Notes under the pieces: generated by a model | What the model was told of the DNA's origin: nothing | Databases searched by the model: none | The model's input: only the letters and a program-made list of their open reading frames with translations | Assembly: GCA_002718345.1 (NCBI GenBank) | Contig: PBDA01000014.1 | Coordinates: 1 to 64,000, forward strand | Length of the DNA stretch: 64,000 nt | Direction of reading: 5' to 3' | Source: Rhodospirillaceae bacterium | GTDB lineage: Bacteria; Pseudomonadota; Gammaproteobacteria; Steroidobacterales; Rariloculaceae | Position numbers and translations under genes: made by a program | Part shown: one piece after another, positions 19,091-28,663 of the stretch | How positions within the stretch are numbered: position 1 is the first letter of the stretch | Layout: every line of letters starts with the position of its first letter

Positions 19091-19831
19091 ATGACTTTGA
19101 TCATTACTTCATTTACGCGCCAAGTAAAATTGCTTATGTACGGTATATATGTATGGTTTATATTTATTAGTCTATCAATTCCAGTACTAATACTATTAAT
19201 CCTAACCCCTACGCGCATAGGGCGACGCACAGTGGCACACTGGAGCGCTAAACTTCTCTTTTTTCTTATCGGAACACATGTGCACCTTGAAGGAATGAAG
19301 TGGTTACCCAAATCTAATAGCATCGTAATAGCTAATCATGCGAGCTACCTTGACGGCATCATTCTTACAGCTATGTTGCCACCTAACTTTACATTTTTAA
19401 TTAAGCAAGAAATGACAAATGTTCCTTTTGCGGGATATTTACTAAAGAGGATTGGCTCTGAATTTGTGGATAGAACAAAATTCACTCTTAGAAATAAAGC
19501 TGCCCGGCGCCTATTCAAAGCTGCCGAAAAAGGAGAGTCCTTGGCATTTTTTCCAGAAGGAACCTTTATACGTCAACCCGGTCTACAGACTTTTCATATG
19601 GGGGCCTTCAGATCCGCATACCGAGCTAAGTTACCTGTTGTTCCTATAGTAATTTCGGGATCAAGAAAAAAACTACCTGCTAACTCATGGCTATGTGTTC
19701 CTGGCTCAATTTCAGTAGAAATTCTAAAGCCAATTAGTCCAGACTCAGTGCTTTCAGCTCAAAAATTACTTCAAGAAGCAAGGACTGCCATGCTTAAATC
19801 TCTTAAAGAGCCAGATCTTGATAAAGAATAG
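19091..19831 (+). CDS. 1-acyl-sn-glycerol-3-phosphate acyltransferase (PlsC-like)
   Basis: SIVIANHASYLDGIIL (NHxxxxD); FVDRTKF; LAFFPEGTFIRQPGLQTFHMGAF. Confidence 0.88.
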   Translation: MTLIITSFTRQVKLLMYGIYVWFIFISLSIPVLILLILTPTRIGRRTVAHWSAKLLFFLIGTHVHLEGMKWLPKSNSIVIANHASYLDGIILTAMLPPNFTFLIKQEMTNVPFAGYLLKRIGSEFVDRTKFTLRNKAARRLFKAAEKGESLAFFPEGTFIRQPGLQTFHMGAFRSAYRAKLPVVPIVISGSRKKLPANSWLCVPGSISVEILKPISPDSVLSAQKLLQEARTAMLKSLKEPDLDKE

Positions 19832-19852
19832 AAGCGACCACAAAGACTAATT

Positions 19853-21793
19853 ATGAAAACTCCTATCTGGACACCTTCTGGAGAACTTTTAGAACAAAGT
19901 AATTTACAAGATTTTCTAAATTCTCATAGCGGAAAATTAAATACTAAGGACTACAAAGGTCTCTATGAGTGGAGTATCAATCAGCCCGAAGATTTTTGGG
20001 AGGCTTGCTGGCATTACAGTGGTATACGAGCAACCACTAATTATAAGCAAGTGCTGCATTCAGGTGAAAAAATGCTTGATGCCAGATGGTTTGAAGGAGC
20101 ATATCTAAATTTTGCAGACAATTTATTGCGCCCGGAATACGACGGTTCTGCTATCGTTTTTTATAGTGAAACAGGCAGTCGTGAAGAACTAAGCTGGAAA
20201 GAATTACGCAGAAACGTAGCTTCTGTAGCTAATTGTCTTAAACAATATGGTGTCGGGCCCGGTGATAGGGTTGTTGGCCTGTTACCTAATCGCCCAGAAG
20301 CTGTAATTGCAATGCTTGCCTCTGCCAGCCTCGGCGCCGTTTGGTCCTCATGTTCGCCAGATTTTGGAACAAAGGGCGTACTAGACCGTTTCGGTCAAAT
20401 AAACCCCAAAGTCATGTTTGCCACCGATGGCTACTTCTACAATGGCAAAAAAATTGATTGCCTCAAGACAGTCAATGCAATCACAACTAAGCTAGAAAAC
20501 CTTGAAGCCCTTATTTTAGTGCCCTACCTAGATGCAGAACCAAACCGCGATATTCCATCTAACTCAGTTTTTTATCATGACCTGCTAAGAGAATCTGTGA
20601 AATTGGAGTTCACCCCCCTTCCCTTCGATCATCCGCTATACATAATGTATTCATCAGGCACAACAGGAGTTCCCAAGTGCATAATTCATGGCGCCGGAGG
20701 AACTTTAATCCAGCACCAAAAAGAGCATTTACTTCATTGCAATATCAAGCCACAAAAACCTGTTTTTTATTTCACAACAACCGGTTGGATGATGTGGAAC
20801 TGGATCGTTTCAACGTTAGCTAGTGGCGCCAAACTTATCTTGTTTGATGGATCTCCTTTCTACCCAGACCCAGGAGTATTGTGGCGAATAGCCGAACAGG
20901 AGCAGCTAACATTGTTTGGAACAAGCGCAAAATATCTGAGCGCACTTGAGAAAGTAGGCTATATACCAAAAAAACAAGTTTCACTATCAAACCTCAACAT
21001 ATTACTTTCCACCGGCTCCCCCTTAGCGCCGGCTAGCTATGACTTTGTTTATCAAAAAGTAAAGGAAGATCTACAGCTTTCTTCAATTGCAGGAGGAACA
21101 GAACTAATCTCTTGTTTTGCTATTGGCAATCCTATTCTTCCTGTCTACCGTGGCGAAATTCAATGTCGCGGTCTCGGAATGAAAATGGAAATTTTTGATG
21201 ATAAAGGGGAATCAATCCGAGAGCACAAAGGGGAACTAGTTTGTACAGCCCCATTCCCATCCATGCCAATTTCTTTCTGGGATGATCCTGATAACTGCAA
21301 GTACAAGACCGCTTATTTTAATCGTTATCCAAATGTTTGGTGTCATGGTGATTATGCAGAGTTAACTGCAAATGATGGGGTTGTAATATATGGTCGCTCT
21401 GATGCAATACTAAATCCGGGGGGTGTTCGAATTGGAACAGCAGAGATATATCGGGTCGTTGAACAGTTTGATGAGGTTATTGAAGGAATAGCTATTGCTC
21501 AAGAATGGGACAATGACATAAGAGTTGTCCTTTTTATTAAACTTATTGAAGGCACTCAATTAGACCAGAAATTAGAAAAGCGTCTTAAAAAATCGATTAG
21601 AGATCAAGCCAGTCCTCGTCATGTACCTGCAAAAATAATTGAAGTACCTGATATCCCAAGAACAAGAAGCGGAAAAATTGTTGAGATCGCTGTGCGTGAT
21701 GTAGTACACGGAAAATCTATATTGAATACAGAAGCTATAGCTAACCCTGAAGCACTAGAGTATTTCAGAAATCGAAGCGAATTAGGCGAATGA
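19853..21793 (+). CDS. Acetoacetyl-CoA synthetase
   Basis: ARWFEGAYLNFADNLL; YSSGTTGVPKCIIHGAGGTLIQHQKEH; TTTGWMMWNWIVSTLASGA; IPRTRSGKIVEIAV. Confidence 0.92.
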   Translation: MKTPIWTPSGELLEQSNLQDFLNSHSGKLNTKDYKGLYEWSINQPEDFWEACWHYSGIRATTNYKQVLHSGEKMLDARWFEGAYLNFADNLLRPEYDGSAIVFYSETGSREELSWKELRRNVASVANCLKQYGVGPGDRVVGLLPNRPEAVIAMLASASLGAVWSSCSPDFGTKGVLDRFGQINPKVMFATDGYFYNGKKIDCLKTVNAITTKLENLEALILVPYLDAEPNRDIPSNSVFYHDLLRESVKLEFTPLPFDHPLYIMYSSGTTGVPKCIIHGAGGTLIQHQKEHLLHCNIKPQKPVFYFTTTGWMMWNWIVSTLASGAKLILFDGSPFYPDPGVLWRIAEQEQLTLFGTSAKYLSALEKVGYIPKKQVSLSNLNILLSTGSPLAPASYDFVYQKVKEDLQLSSIAGGTELISCFAIGNPILPVYRGEIQCRGLGMKMEIFDDKGESIREHKGELVCTAPFPSMPISFWDDPDNCKYKTAYFNRYPNVWCHGDYAELTANDGVVIYGRSDAILNPGGVRIGTAEIYRVVEQFDEVIEGIAIAQEWDNDIRVVLFIKLIEGTQLDQKLEKRLKKSIRDQASPRHVPAKIIEVPDIPRTRSGKIVEIAVRDVVHGKSILNTEAIANPEALEYFRNRSELGE

Positions 21794-22887
21794 ACTCACC
21801 CATAGAACAGTATCAACGTTACATTGATGGCGAAACAATCTCTAACGACTTATCTCAAAAATCTGCAATTGATGCACTACAACAAGTTTATGAAGCATTA
21901 ACCACGTCTACTAAAAATAAAAAAAGCTGGAAAAAAATCTTGGGAGTATGTCCGAATATATCTTCATCTCCGGTAAGGGGTGTATATCTCTGGGGTGATG
22001 TTGGCCGAGGAAAAACATTTTTAATGGATCTATTTTATAACAGCCTACCTTTCGAAGAAAAACTACGCGAGCACTTTCATCGATTCATGGGGAATGTCCA
22101 CAATGCGCTTAAAAACATAAATGCGGAGCAAGATCCCCTCCAGTTGGTAGCAGATAAGCTTGCAAAGCAGACCCGTGTTATTTGCTTCGATGAGTTTTTT
22201 GTATCAGATATTGCTGATGCTATGATCCTTGGAACTCTCTTTGAAGCATTATTTCAACGTGGAATTACTTTAGTCACAACATCTAACATAAAACCTGATG
22301 ACCTATATAAAGATGGCTTGCAAAGGCAACGATTCTTAAAAGCAATTTCACTAGTAAAACAAAACACCCAAATTATAAAACTTGAAGGATCCATTGATTA
22401 TCGACTTCGTTTGCTCGAGCGTGCTGATGTCTATCAATACCCTCTTGGGAAGCTAGCAGATAAAAAACTCGCCAAATATTTCAGTAGTTTTGCATCAGGA
22501 ATAGGAAGAGAAAATTTGGAAATTAACATTCTAGGAAGAAAAATAAGAGCTCTCCGGGAAGCACAGGACGTTGTTTGGTTCGATTTTTATCAAGTATGCG
22601 ATGGTCCACGTAGCCATAATGACTACATTGAACTTGCACGATGTTATCAAACTGTATTGATTTCCAATGTCCCTCAACTAACAAAAGAACAGGAAAACCA
22701 GTGTAGACGTTTTATTTCATTGGTAGATGAGTTTTATGATCGACGAGTAAAATTAATCTTATCCGCTGAAAAAGAACTTAATAATCTTTATATTGGAGAA
22801 AAGTTAGTATCAGAATTTAGACGCACTAAAAGCCGGCTTGAAGAAATGCAAAGTCATGATTATCTGGCCCAAGCTCATCTCCCATGA
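21790..22887 (+). CDS. zapE: Cell division protein ZapE (AFG1-like ATPase)
   Basis: GVYLWGDVGRGKTFLMDLFY; HFHRFMGNVH; VICFDEFFVSDIADAMIL; ATGA overlap with upstream gene. Confidence 0.92.
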   Translation: MNSPIEQYQRYIDGETISNDLSQKSAIDALQQVYEALTTSTKNKKSWKKILGVCPNISSSPVRGVYLWGDVGRGKTFLMDLFYNSLPFEEKLREHFHRFMGNVHNALKNINAEQDPLQLVADKLAKQTRVICFDEFFVSDIADAMILGTLFEALFQRGITLVTTSNIKPDDLYKDGLQRQRFLKAISLVKQNTQIIKLEGSIDYRLRLLERADVYQYPLGKLADKKLAKYFSSFASGIGRENLEINILGRKIRALREAQDVVWFDFYQVCDGPRSHNDYIELARCYQTVLISNVPQLTKEQENQCRRFISLVDEFYDRRVKLILSAEKELNNLYIGEKLVSEFRRTKSRLEEMQSHDYLAQAHLP

Positions 22888-22935
22888 ACATTATCTGTTG
22901 ATATCATAGTCCAATGCTCAAACAATACGGTCACA

Positions 22936-23700
22936 ATGAATAGCAATACCAAAAAAATTGGCACACTGGTCATGATCCGGCATGGTCAGAGCGAATGGAA
23001 CCTCAAAAACCTTTTCACTGGCTGGGCTGATGTTGACTTAACAGACCAAGGCGTAGAAGAGGCTCAAGCTGCTGGTCAACTCTTGAAAAATGAAGGATTG
23101 GTGTTTGATCTTGCGTATACATCAGTACTTACCCGTGCAATTAGAACCCTATGGCTGGTACTTGATGAAATGAATTTAATGTGGATACCTGTACAACGGA
23201 ACTGGCGCCTTAATGAAAGGCACTATGGAGCACTTCAAGGCCTAGATAAAGCAGAAACAACCGCCTTACACGGCGCTGAACAAGTAAATATATGGAGGAG
23301 AAGTTATGACATTCCTCCACCGCCCATTGACAACAAAGATGAGCGTCATCCTAAAAATGATCAACGTTACAAAAATCTTATGAATAGCGAACTACCTGAG
23401 GCGGAATCCCTAAAAATGACTCTAGAGAGAGTCCTTCCTTACTGGAAAAAAATCATCGCTCCAGAGCTGATAATGGGGCGAAATGTCCTTATTACAGCTC
23501 ATGGAAATAGTCTACGAGCCCTTGCCAAGATGCTCGAGTCTATTTCTGATGAGGCAATCACAGAGTTCAATATCCCCACAGGGGTCCCCCGAATTTATGA
23601 GCTTGACAGTGACCTGCAACCATTGAGTGCTAATTACCTTGGGGATACCAAAAAAATTGATGCTGCAGCTACGGCAGTTGCTAACCAAGCAACACAATAA
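22936..23700 (+). CDS. gpmA: 2,3-bisphosphoglycerate-dependent phosphoglycerate mutase
   Basis: [59 protein letters not shown]. Confidence 0.95.
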   Translation: MNSNTKKIGTLVMIRHGQSEWNLKNLFTGWADVDLTDQGVEEAQAAGQLLKNEGLVFDLAYTSVLTRAIRTLWLVLDEMNLMWIPVQRNWRLNERHYGALQGLDKAETTALHGAEQVNIWRRSYDIPPPPIDNKDERHPKNDQRYKNLMNSELPEAESLKMTLERVLPYWKKIIAPELIMGRNVLITAHGNSLRALAKMLESISDEAITEFNIPTGVPRIYELDSDLQPLSANYLGDTKKIDAAATAVANQATQ

Positions 23701-23766
23701 ATAAACATTATCTAGAAAAACAAATTATGCTAGGCATATAATAAATAATCCGGAGAGTTCTTATCC

Positions 23767-24288
23767 GTGCTCTATAACCTTGGAAAAAGTAGCATTCAAA
23801 CTGATGGTGATCATTTCTATGTCGCTCCAACCGCTACTGTAGTTGGAAAGGTTATTCTCGGCAAAGACTCAAGCATTTGGTTTAACTCGGTGCTGCGAGC
23901 TGATAATGACGTGATCACCATAGGTGAACGCTCTAATGTACAAGATGGTTCAGTATTTCATGTAGACCCTGGTATGCCTTTAGTTCTAGAGAAAGAAGTC
24001 ACTGTCGGTCACTCTGTAACAGCGCATGGTTGCTATATTGGGGAAAGATCCTTGGTCGGCATGGGCGCAACCATACTTAACGAAGCTGTAATTGGTAAGT
24101 ACTGTATAGTGGGCGCACAAGCTCTGATAACGGAAGGTAAAGAGTTTCCTGATCGTTCCCTGATTATAGGATCACCTGCTAGACGTATCCGCGAAGTAAC
24201 CGACAAAGAAATTGAGTCAATAAAAGAAAATGCTGAGCACTACGTTCAGCGTGGCATTTTTTATCGCAAAGAACTGAAATCCCTGTAA
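23767..24288 (+). CDS. Gamma-carbonic anhydrase family hexapeptide protein
   Basis: VGKVILGKDSSIWFNSVLRADNDVITIGERSNVQDGSVFHVDPG; VTVGHSVTAHGCYIGERSLVGMGATI; GTG start. Confidence 0.9.
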   Translation: MLYNLGKSSIQTDGDHFYVAPTATVVGKVILGKDSSIWFNSVLRADNDVITIGERSNVQDGSVFHVDPGMPLVLEKEVTVGHSVTAHGCYIGERSLVGMGATILNEAVIGKYCIVGAQALITEGKEFPDRSLIIGSPARRIREVTDKEIESIKENAEHYVQRGIFYRKELKSL

Positions 24289-24321
24289 ATAATCGCTTAA
24301 AAAAACACAAAGGACCTCGCC

Positions 24322-25320
24322 ATGGGCATTTCAACACCCAAAATTATTTTTGCTACACTTATCTCAGCAAATCTTGTCAGCATTTCTACTAAGGCGCAGC
24401 CGCAAAGCTCAGTTATCAAGCACTCAAATGCACCCTATATATCACTTGAACAATCACTACCGGAGTCCGGTAGTTCCTGGGAACTTCATCTGGTACTGAC
24501 ACGCGATGAGATCTACGTGCCAATCGGAGTAAGAAAGCCAGACGGCAACGGCCCATTCCCTCTTATTCTTGTTGGCTCAGGCCAAGGGAGAGACGGACTA
24601 CTTAAGATTGATCAGGCAATGAAGGATGTTGAAGAACTAATGGATCGGCTCATAGAGCGTGGTTATGCGACAGCCTATTTAAATTTTCGCAATGAGATTC
24701 CAGAGTTATATAACGAAAGAACATCACCTGAACTTCTTGCAGATACTGTTAGCGGAGGAAACAATAGACTGCAGTCTGCAGCAACTCTAGATTCTGATGA
24801 CTATATTTCTATTGTGAAACATGTTCAGGCGCTGCCATATACTGACCCACAAAAAATCGGTGCAATTGGAAGTAGTCACTCGGGCGAAATAATTCTAAAA
24901 GGTACGGCACTTATGAACATTGGTGCCGGAGTCGCAAGCGAGGCAGCTGCGCTAGAATATCTTGCGGTTGACGTGTCAGCAACCTCTCTTAACTCTGCTG
25001 GTGAAAGAGATCTCCATAACATTGAGATTGCTCGAAGTGTTTCTGATAAAGAGATTTCCATGCAGCGAATCAGGCAATCAGAAACACCATTATTGATTCT
25101 TGGCCGTGAGCATGATCATTTACAGGGCCTCTATCAACTTGCCTATGAGTGGTTTGTCGAGGCTGGCAAAGAAGTTGCTTGGGCATCTTTCGATCATCCT
25201 GAACATGGCTATTCACTATTACGTCAAAGACCAGGCGGTCCATCACAACCTGATGAGGTTCAAGAGGAGGTTTTTTCCTTATACATGAAGTTTTTTGATA
25301 AGCATCTAAATAATCAGTAG
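24322..25320 (+). CDS. Secreted alpha/beta hydrolase (dienelactone-hydrolase-like)
   Basis: Signal peptide; GPFPLILVGSGQGRD; IGAIGSSHSGEII; TPLLILGREHDH; DHPEHGY. Confidence 0.7.
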   Translation: MGISTPKIIFATLISANLVSISTKAQPQSSVIKHSNAPYISLEQSLPESGSSWELHLVLTRDEIYVPIGVRKPDGNGPFPLILVGSGQGRDGLLKIDQAMKDVEELMDRLIERGYATAYLNFRNEIPELYNERTSPELLADTVSGGNNRLQSAATLDSDDYISIVKHVQALPYTDPQKIGAIGSSHSGEIILKGTALMNIGAGVASEAAALEYLAVDVSATSLNSAGERDLHNIEIARSVSDKEISMQRIRQSETPLLILGREHDHLQGLYQLAYEWFVEAGKEVAWASFDHPEHGYSLLRQRPGGPSQPDEVQEEVFSLYMKFFDKHLNNQ

Positions 25321-25352
25321 AGAAAGTTATTCTGAAACATTAGGCATCAAAA

Positions 25353-26219
25353 CTAATTAGTTTCTGGCCAAACACGAATCAACCCTTCCTGAGCAGTTGA
25401 GGCAACTAGTGTTCCACCTGGGGTAAAGAACCTTCCTGTAGCCAAACCTCTAGCTCCCGATGCATTTGGACTCTCTATCGCATACAGAAGCCATTCATCA
25501 GCCCTAAACGGGCGATGAAACCACATTGCATGATCTAGGCTTGCCATCTGCACATTTCTCTGCTCCCATCGGATTCCGTGTGGCTGAGTTGCTGTTCCAA
25601 CAAAATAATAGTCTGACAGGTATGCTAATACACTCCTATGTAGATCCGGATCATCGGGCAATTTATCAACTGTACGAATCCATACATGACGAACTGGGTC
25701 CCGAGGTTCACGACTAGTAAAATCAATTGGATCTACTGGTCGCATTTCCATTGGTCTCTTGCGAGTCAGAAAACGTCGAATCTCCAACGGTAGAGTTTTA
25801 AGAGTTTTTTCTGTAACACTGCTGATATCAGAAAGATCATCTGGCCCCGGTACATCCGGCTTGTTTGCTTGATGTTCAAATCCCTCTTCAGGAATCTGAA
25901 ATGATGCAGCCATATTAAAGATAGGCCTTCCATGCTGAATCGCAACCACGCGGCGATTGGTAAAACTTTTCCCATCACGAGCACGATCAACCTCATAAAG
26001 TATAGGCGCCTTAACATCCCCTGGTCTCAAAAAATAAGCATGTAGAGAATGTACCTCGCATTCCTTAACCGTATAGTTTGCGGCCATAAGAGCCTGGCCT
26101 AGAACCTGGCCACCAAAGACACGGCTACTGCCTACATCACGACTTTCACCACGAAAAAAATTATCTTCTAACCGCTCTAATTCAAGCAGTCGCAAAAGAT
26201 CAGCTAAAATATCTTTCAT
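25353..26219 (-). CDS. tesB: Acyl-CoA thioesterase II
   Basis: DNFFRGESRDVGSSRVFGGQVLGQALMAA; SLHAYFLRPGD; ASLDHAMWFHRPFRADEWLLY. Confidence 0.93.
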   Translation of the reverse strand: MKDILADLLRLLELERLEDNFFRGESRDVGSSRVFGGQVLGQALMAANYTVKECEVHSLHAYFLRPGDVKAPILYEVDRARDGKSFTNRRVVAIQHGRPIFNMAASFQIPEEGFEHQANKPDVPGPDDLSDISSVTEKTLKTLPLEIRRFLTRKRPMEMRPVDPIDFTSREPRDPVRHVWIRTVDKLPDDPDLHRSVLAYLSDYYFVGTATQPHGIRWEQRNVQMASLDHAMWFHRPFRADEWLLYAIESPNASGARGLATGRFFTPGGTLVASTAQEGLIRVWPETN

Positions 26220-27097
26220 TACTCACTTTTATGCCGATTAAGCCGTGCGATAAGACTGGATGTATCCCAGCGATTACCGCCCATTCTCACAACATCTGCA
26301 TAGAATTGATCTACAAGGGCGGCTACTGGAAGCTCTGCACCATTTCGGCGTGCCTCGTCCAAACAAATACGAAGGTCTTTGCGCATCCATTCCACAGCAA
26401 AACCAAAATCAAATTCATCATTAACCATTGTTTTCCAACGATTATCCATCTGCCAGGATTGTGCAGCTCCTCCACAGATCACATCAACCACAGCCTCAGG
26501 ATCAAGCTTTGCCTGCAAAGCAAAATTAAGAGCTTCAGCCAAACCCTGAACTAAGCCTGCTATAGCAATTTGATTAACCATCTTTGTTAGCTGGCCACAA
26601 CCAGCTGGACCTACTAAGCGAACTGTTTTGGCATAAGACCGTATTAGAGGTTCTGCGCTTTCAAATGCACTATTCTCACCACCGACCATCACGGTAAGTT
26701 GCCCTCCCTCTGCACCAGCTTGTCCCCCTGACACCGGAGCATCGAGACATTGAATACCTTTTTCAGAACCGGCTTTCTCGATCTCACGTGCCATATCTGC
26801 TGATGCTGTAGTGTGATCAATGAATAGCGCGCCTGATGCCATTCTTTCAAAAACCCCTTGTTCAAGTATTACTTCCCGAAGATCAGGATCATCACCGAGA
26901 CAGCTAAAAACAGCTTCAGCACCATTAGCAGCATCAGCCGGCGTTTCTGCCTTTGTCCCTCCATATTCTTCACACCAACGCTCAGCTTTTTCTGCGGTTC
27001 GGTTGAAAACAGTAACTTCAAGGCCAGCACGCTGTAACCAACCAGCCATGGGAAACCCCATGACACCAAGACCTAAAAAAGTGACATTTTTTATCAC
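26219..27097 (-). CDS. NAD(P)-dependent oxidoreductase, 3-hydroxyisobutyrate dehydrogenase family
   Basis: VTFLGLGVMGFPMAGWLQRAGLEVTVFNRT; LDAPVSGGQAGAEGGQLTVMVGG; GQLTKMVNQIAIAG. Confidence 0.92.
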   Translation of the reverse strand: MIKNVTFLGLGVMGFPMAGWLQRAGLEVTVFNRTAEKAERWCEEYGGTKAETPADAANGAEAVFSCLGDDPDLREVILEQGVFERMASGALFIDHTTASADMAREIEKAGSEKGIQCLDAPVSGGQAGAEGGQLTVMVGGENSAFESAEPLIRSYAKTVRLVGPAGCGQLTKMVNQIAIAGLVQGLAEALNFALQAKLDPEAVVDVICGGAAQSWQMDNRWKTMVNDEFDFGFAVEWMRKDLRICLDEARRNGAELPVAALVDQFYADVVRMGGNRWDTSSLIARLNRHKSE

Positions 27098-27138
27098 AAG
27101 AGACTCCGTGTTCCGTGTAATTTTGTTACAGAGGACAG

Positions 27139-28035
27139 TTACCTTAGCATCGCTGCCATGGAGTCAGCAAAATAGCTGACTTTAGAATTCTTATCTTCAT
27201 CATTTATCTGAGTTAACGCCCAGAAATATGCGATCAGTTTTTCTAGTCTTATGACCTCATTTAACTGTTTTTTGCTGAACGGAACTGGATCCTCTCCATA
27301 GTAAGATTCTACGAGCAACAAACTCTGTTGCATACTAAGTGCGTTCAACGCTGATAGACTAGCAATATCCAATATTGGATGCGCCTGAACAGCGTACTCG
27401 AAATCTACTAACCATAACTGCTGAGCATCAAGTATATTTGTCCCTGTTAAATCGTGATGGCAAAGTGTAATCGGGGGGAACTTTTTTTCGTATGCTTTTG
27501 CCAAAGTTGCAAATTCTTCCTGCCAACTCTTTTGTTCTTTTCTTAATTTCCTAACTCTACTTCCCACTGGAGTGATCAAAATATCTAAAAACTTTTCACA
27601 GAGCTGAGCTGGCCTAAACGAAGGGAGCGTAAAATCTAATTTTATTGAGTGGAGAGTACGAAGTGTCGTTGCAATTCGTTTTAAATTCTCTGGCTGGCTT
27701 GCTATTTGAGCGTTCCAACTAATAGCGTTTTCTATATAAAATGTTACTAGTGCTCCTGTATGTTTATCGTCAAAGAATAATGCTGGAGTTATCCCCGCGT
27801 TAGCTACCACTTTTAGCAAGCGACTTTCTATTGAGACATCCAGAACTTTCAACTGCGACTTCTGTCCTTTTTTAGGTAACCGAACCATCCAGTTTTTTTT
27901 ATGACAAGAAAAAAGAAATCCTCTATTACTTAACCCTCCAGATAGAGATTTAACTGATACCTGCTTTGGGTTTAATTTTAGCCGCCTACATAAACGCTTT
28001 ATCTCTTCAGCATGTATTCCGTTATTAAGATTCAC
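27139..28035 (-). CDS. APH/choline-kinase-fold phosphotransferase, probable thiamine kinase by context
   Basis: SGGLSNRGFLF; LCHHDLTGTNILDAQQLWLVDFEYA; lies in the TPP-riboswitch operon. Confidence 0.7.
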   Translation of the reverse strand: MNLNNGIHAEEIKRLCRRLKLNPKQVSVKSLSGGLSNRGFLFSCHKKNWMVRLPKKGQKSQLKVLDVSIESRLLKVVANAGITPALFFDDKHTGALVTFYIENAISWNAQIASQPENLKRIATTLRTLHSIKLDFTLPSFRPAQLCEKFLDILITPVGSRVRKLRKEQKSWQEEFATLAKAYEKKFPPITLCHHDLTGTNILDAQQLWLVDFEYAVQAHPILDIASLSALNALSMQQSLLLVESYYGEDPVPFSKKQLNEVIRLEKLIAYFWALTQINDEDKNSKVSYFADSMAAMLR

Positions 28036-28615
28036 GATATTCTCGCCACCATGTCCTCAACCCAATAACGATCAAAAAAATATAAATAAGAAATAAAAGA
28101 GCAGTGAAATACAGCTCACGAGACAAATAAAGATAAATTGAAACGCAATCGATTATGAACCAATAGATCCAGTTCTCCAGCACCTTACGAGCAACCATGA
28201 AGGTCGCCACTACCGCACCAATTGTCGTAAAAGCATCTAAAAATGGGAATACGGATTCAGTATGACTCATAATCCAGCCAAACAACCATGAAAATGTGCC
28301 AATAATCATGATTACTATGACATGCTTACGAATACGCCAAGTATTTATTTTTATACCAACGTCTCGCTTTATGCCATGACGCCACTGATACCAACCATAA
28401 ATTGCCATTACTACATAGAAAATTTGCAGTATGGATTCCATATATAACTGCACTGAAGAAAATATGCCGATGTATAAGACTGAACTTAAAAAAGCCGCTA
28501 ACCAACAATAAATATTTTGTTTTATAGCTAGAACAAGATAAATCACCGCAAGAAATACAGCCATGAATTCGGCAAATGATACTGCCGAAAATGCTGAAGC
28601 CAAATTCTCACTCAC
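28025..28615 (-). CDS. PnuC-family transporter, probable thiamine transporter (PnuT-type) by context
   Basis: LAIKQNIYCWLAAFLSSVLYIGIFSSVQLYMESILQIFYVVMAIYGWYQWRHG; multi-TM; overlaps the kinase start. Confidence 0.82.
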   Translation of the reverse strand: MSENLASAFSAVSFAEFMAVFLAVIYLVLAIKQNIYCWLAAFLSSVLYIGIFSSVQLYMESILQIFYVVMAIYGWYQWRHGIKRDVGIKINTWRIRKHVIVIMIIGTFSWLFGWIMSHTESVFPFLDAFTTIGAVVATFMVARKVLENWIYWFIIDCVSIYLYLSRELYFTALLFLIYIFLIVIGLRTWWREYRES

Positions 28616-28663
28616 AATAGTTTTCTTTTAAAATGAAATAATCCTTTTCAATTGCGTTCGGCA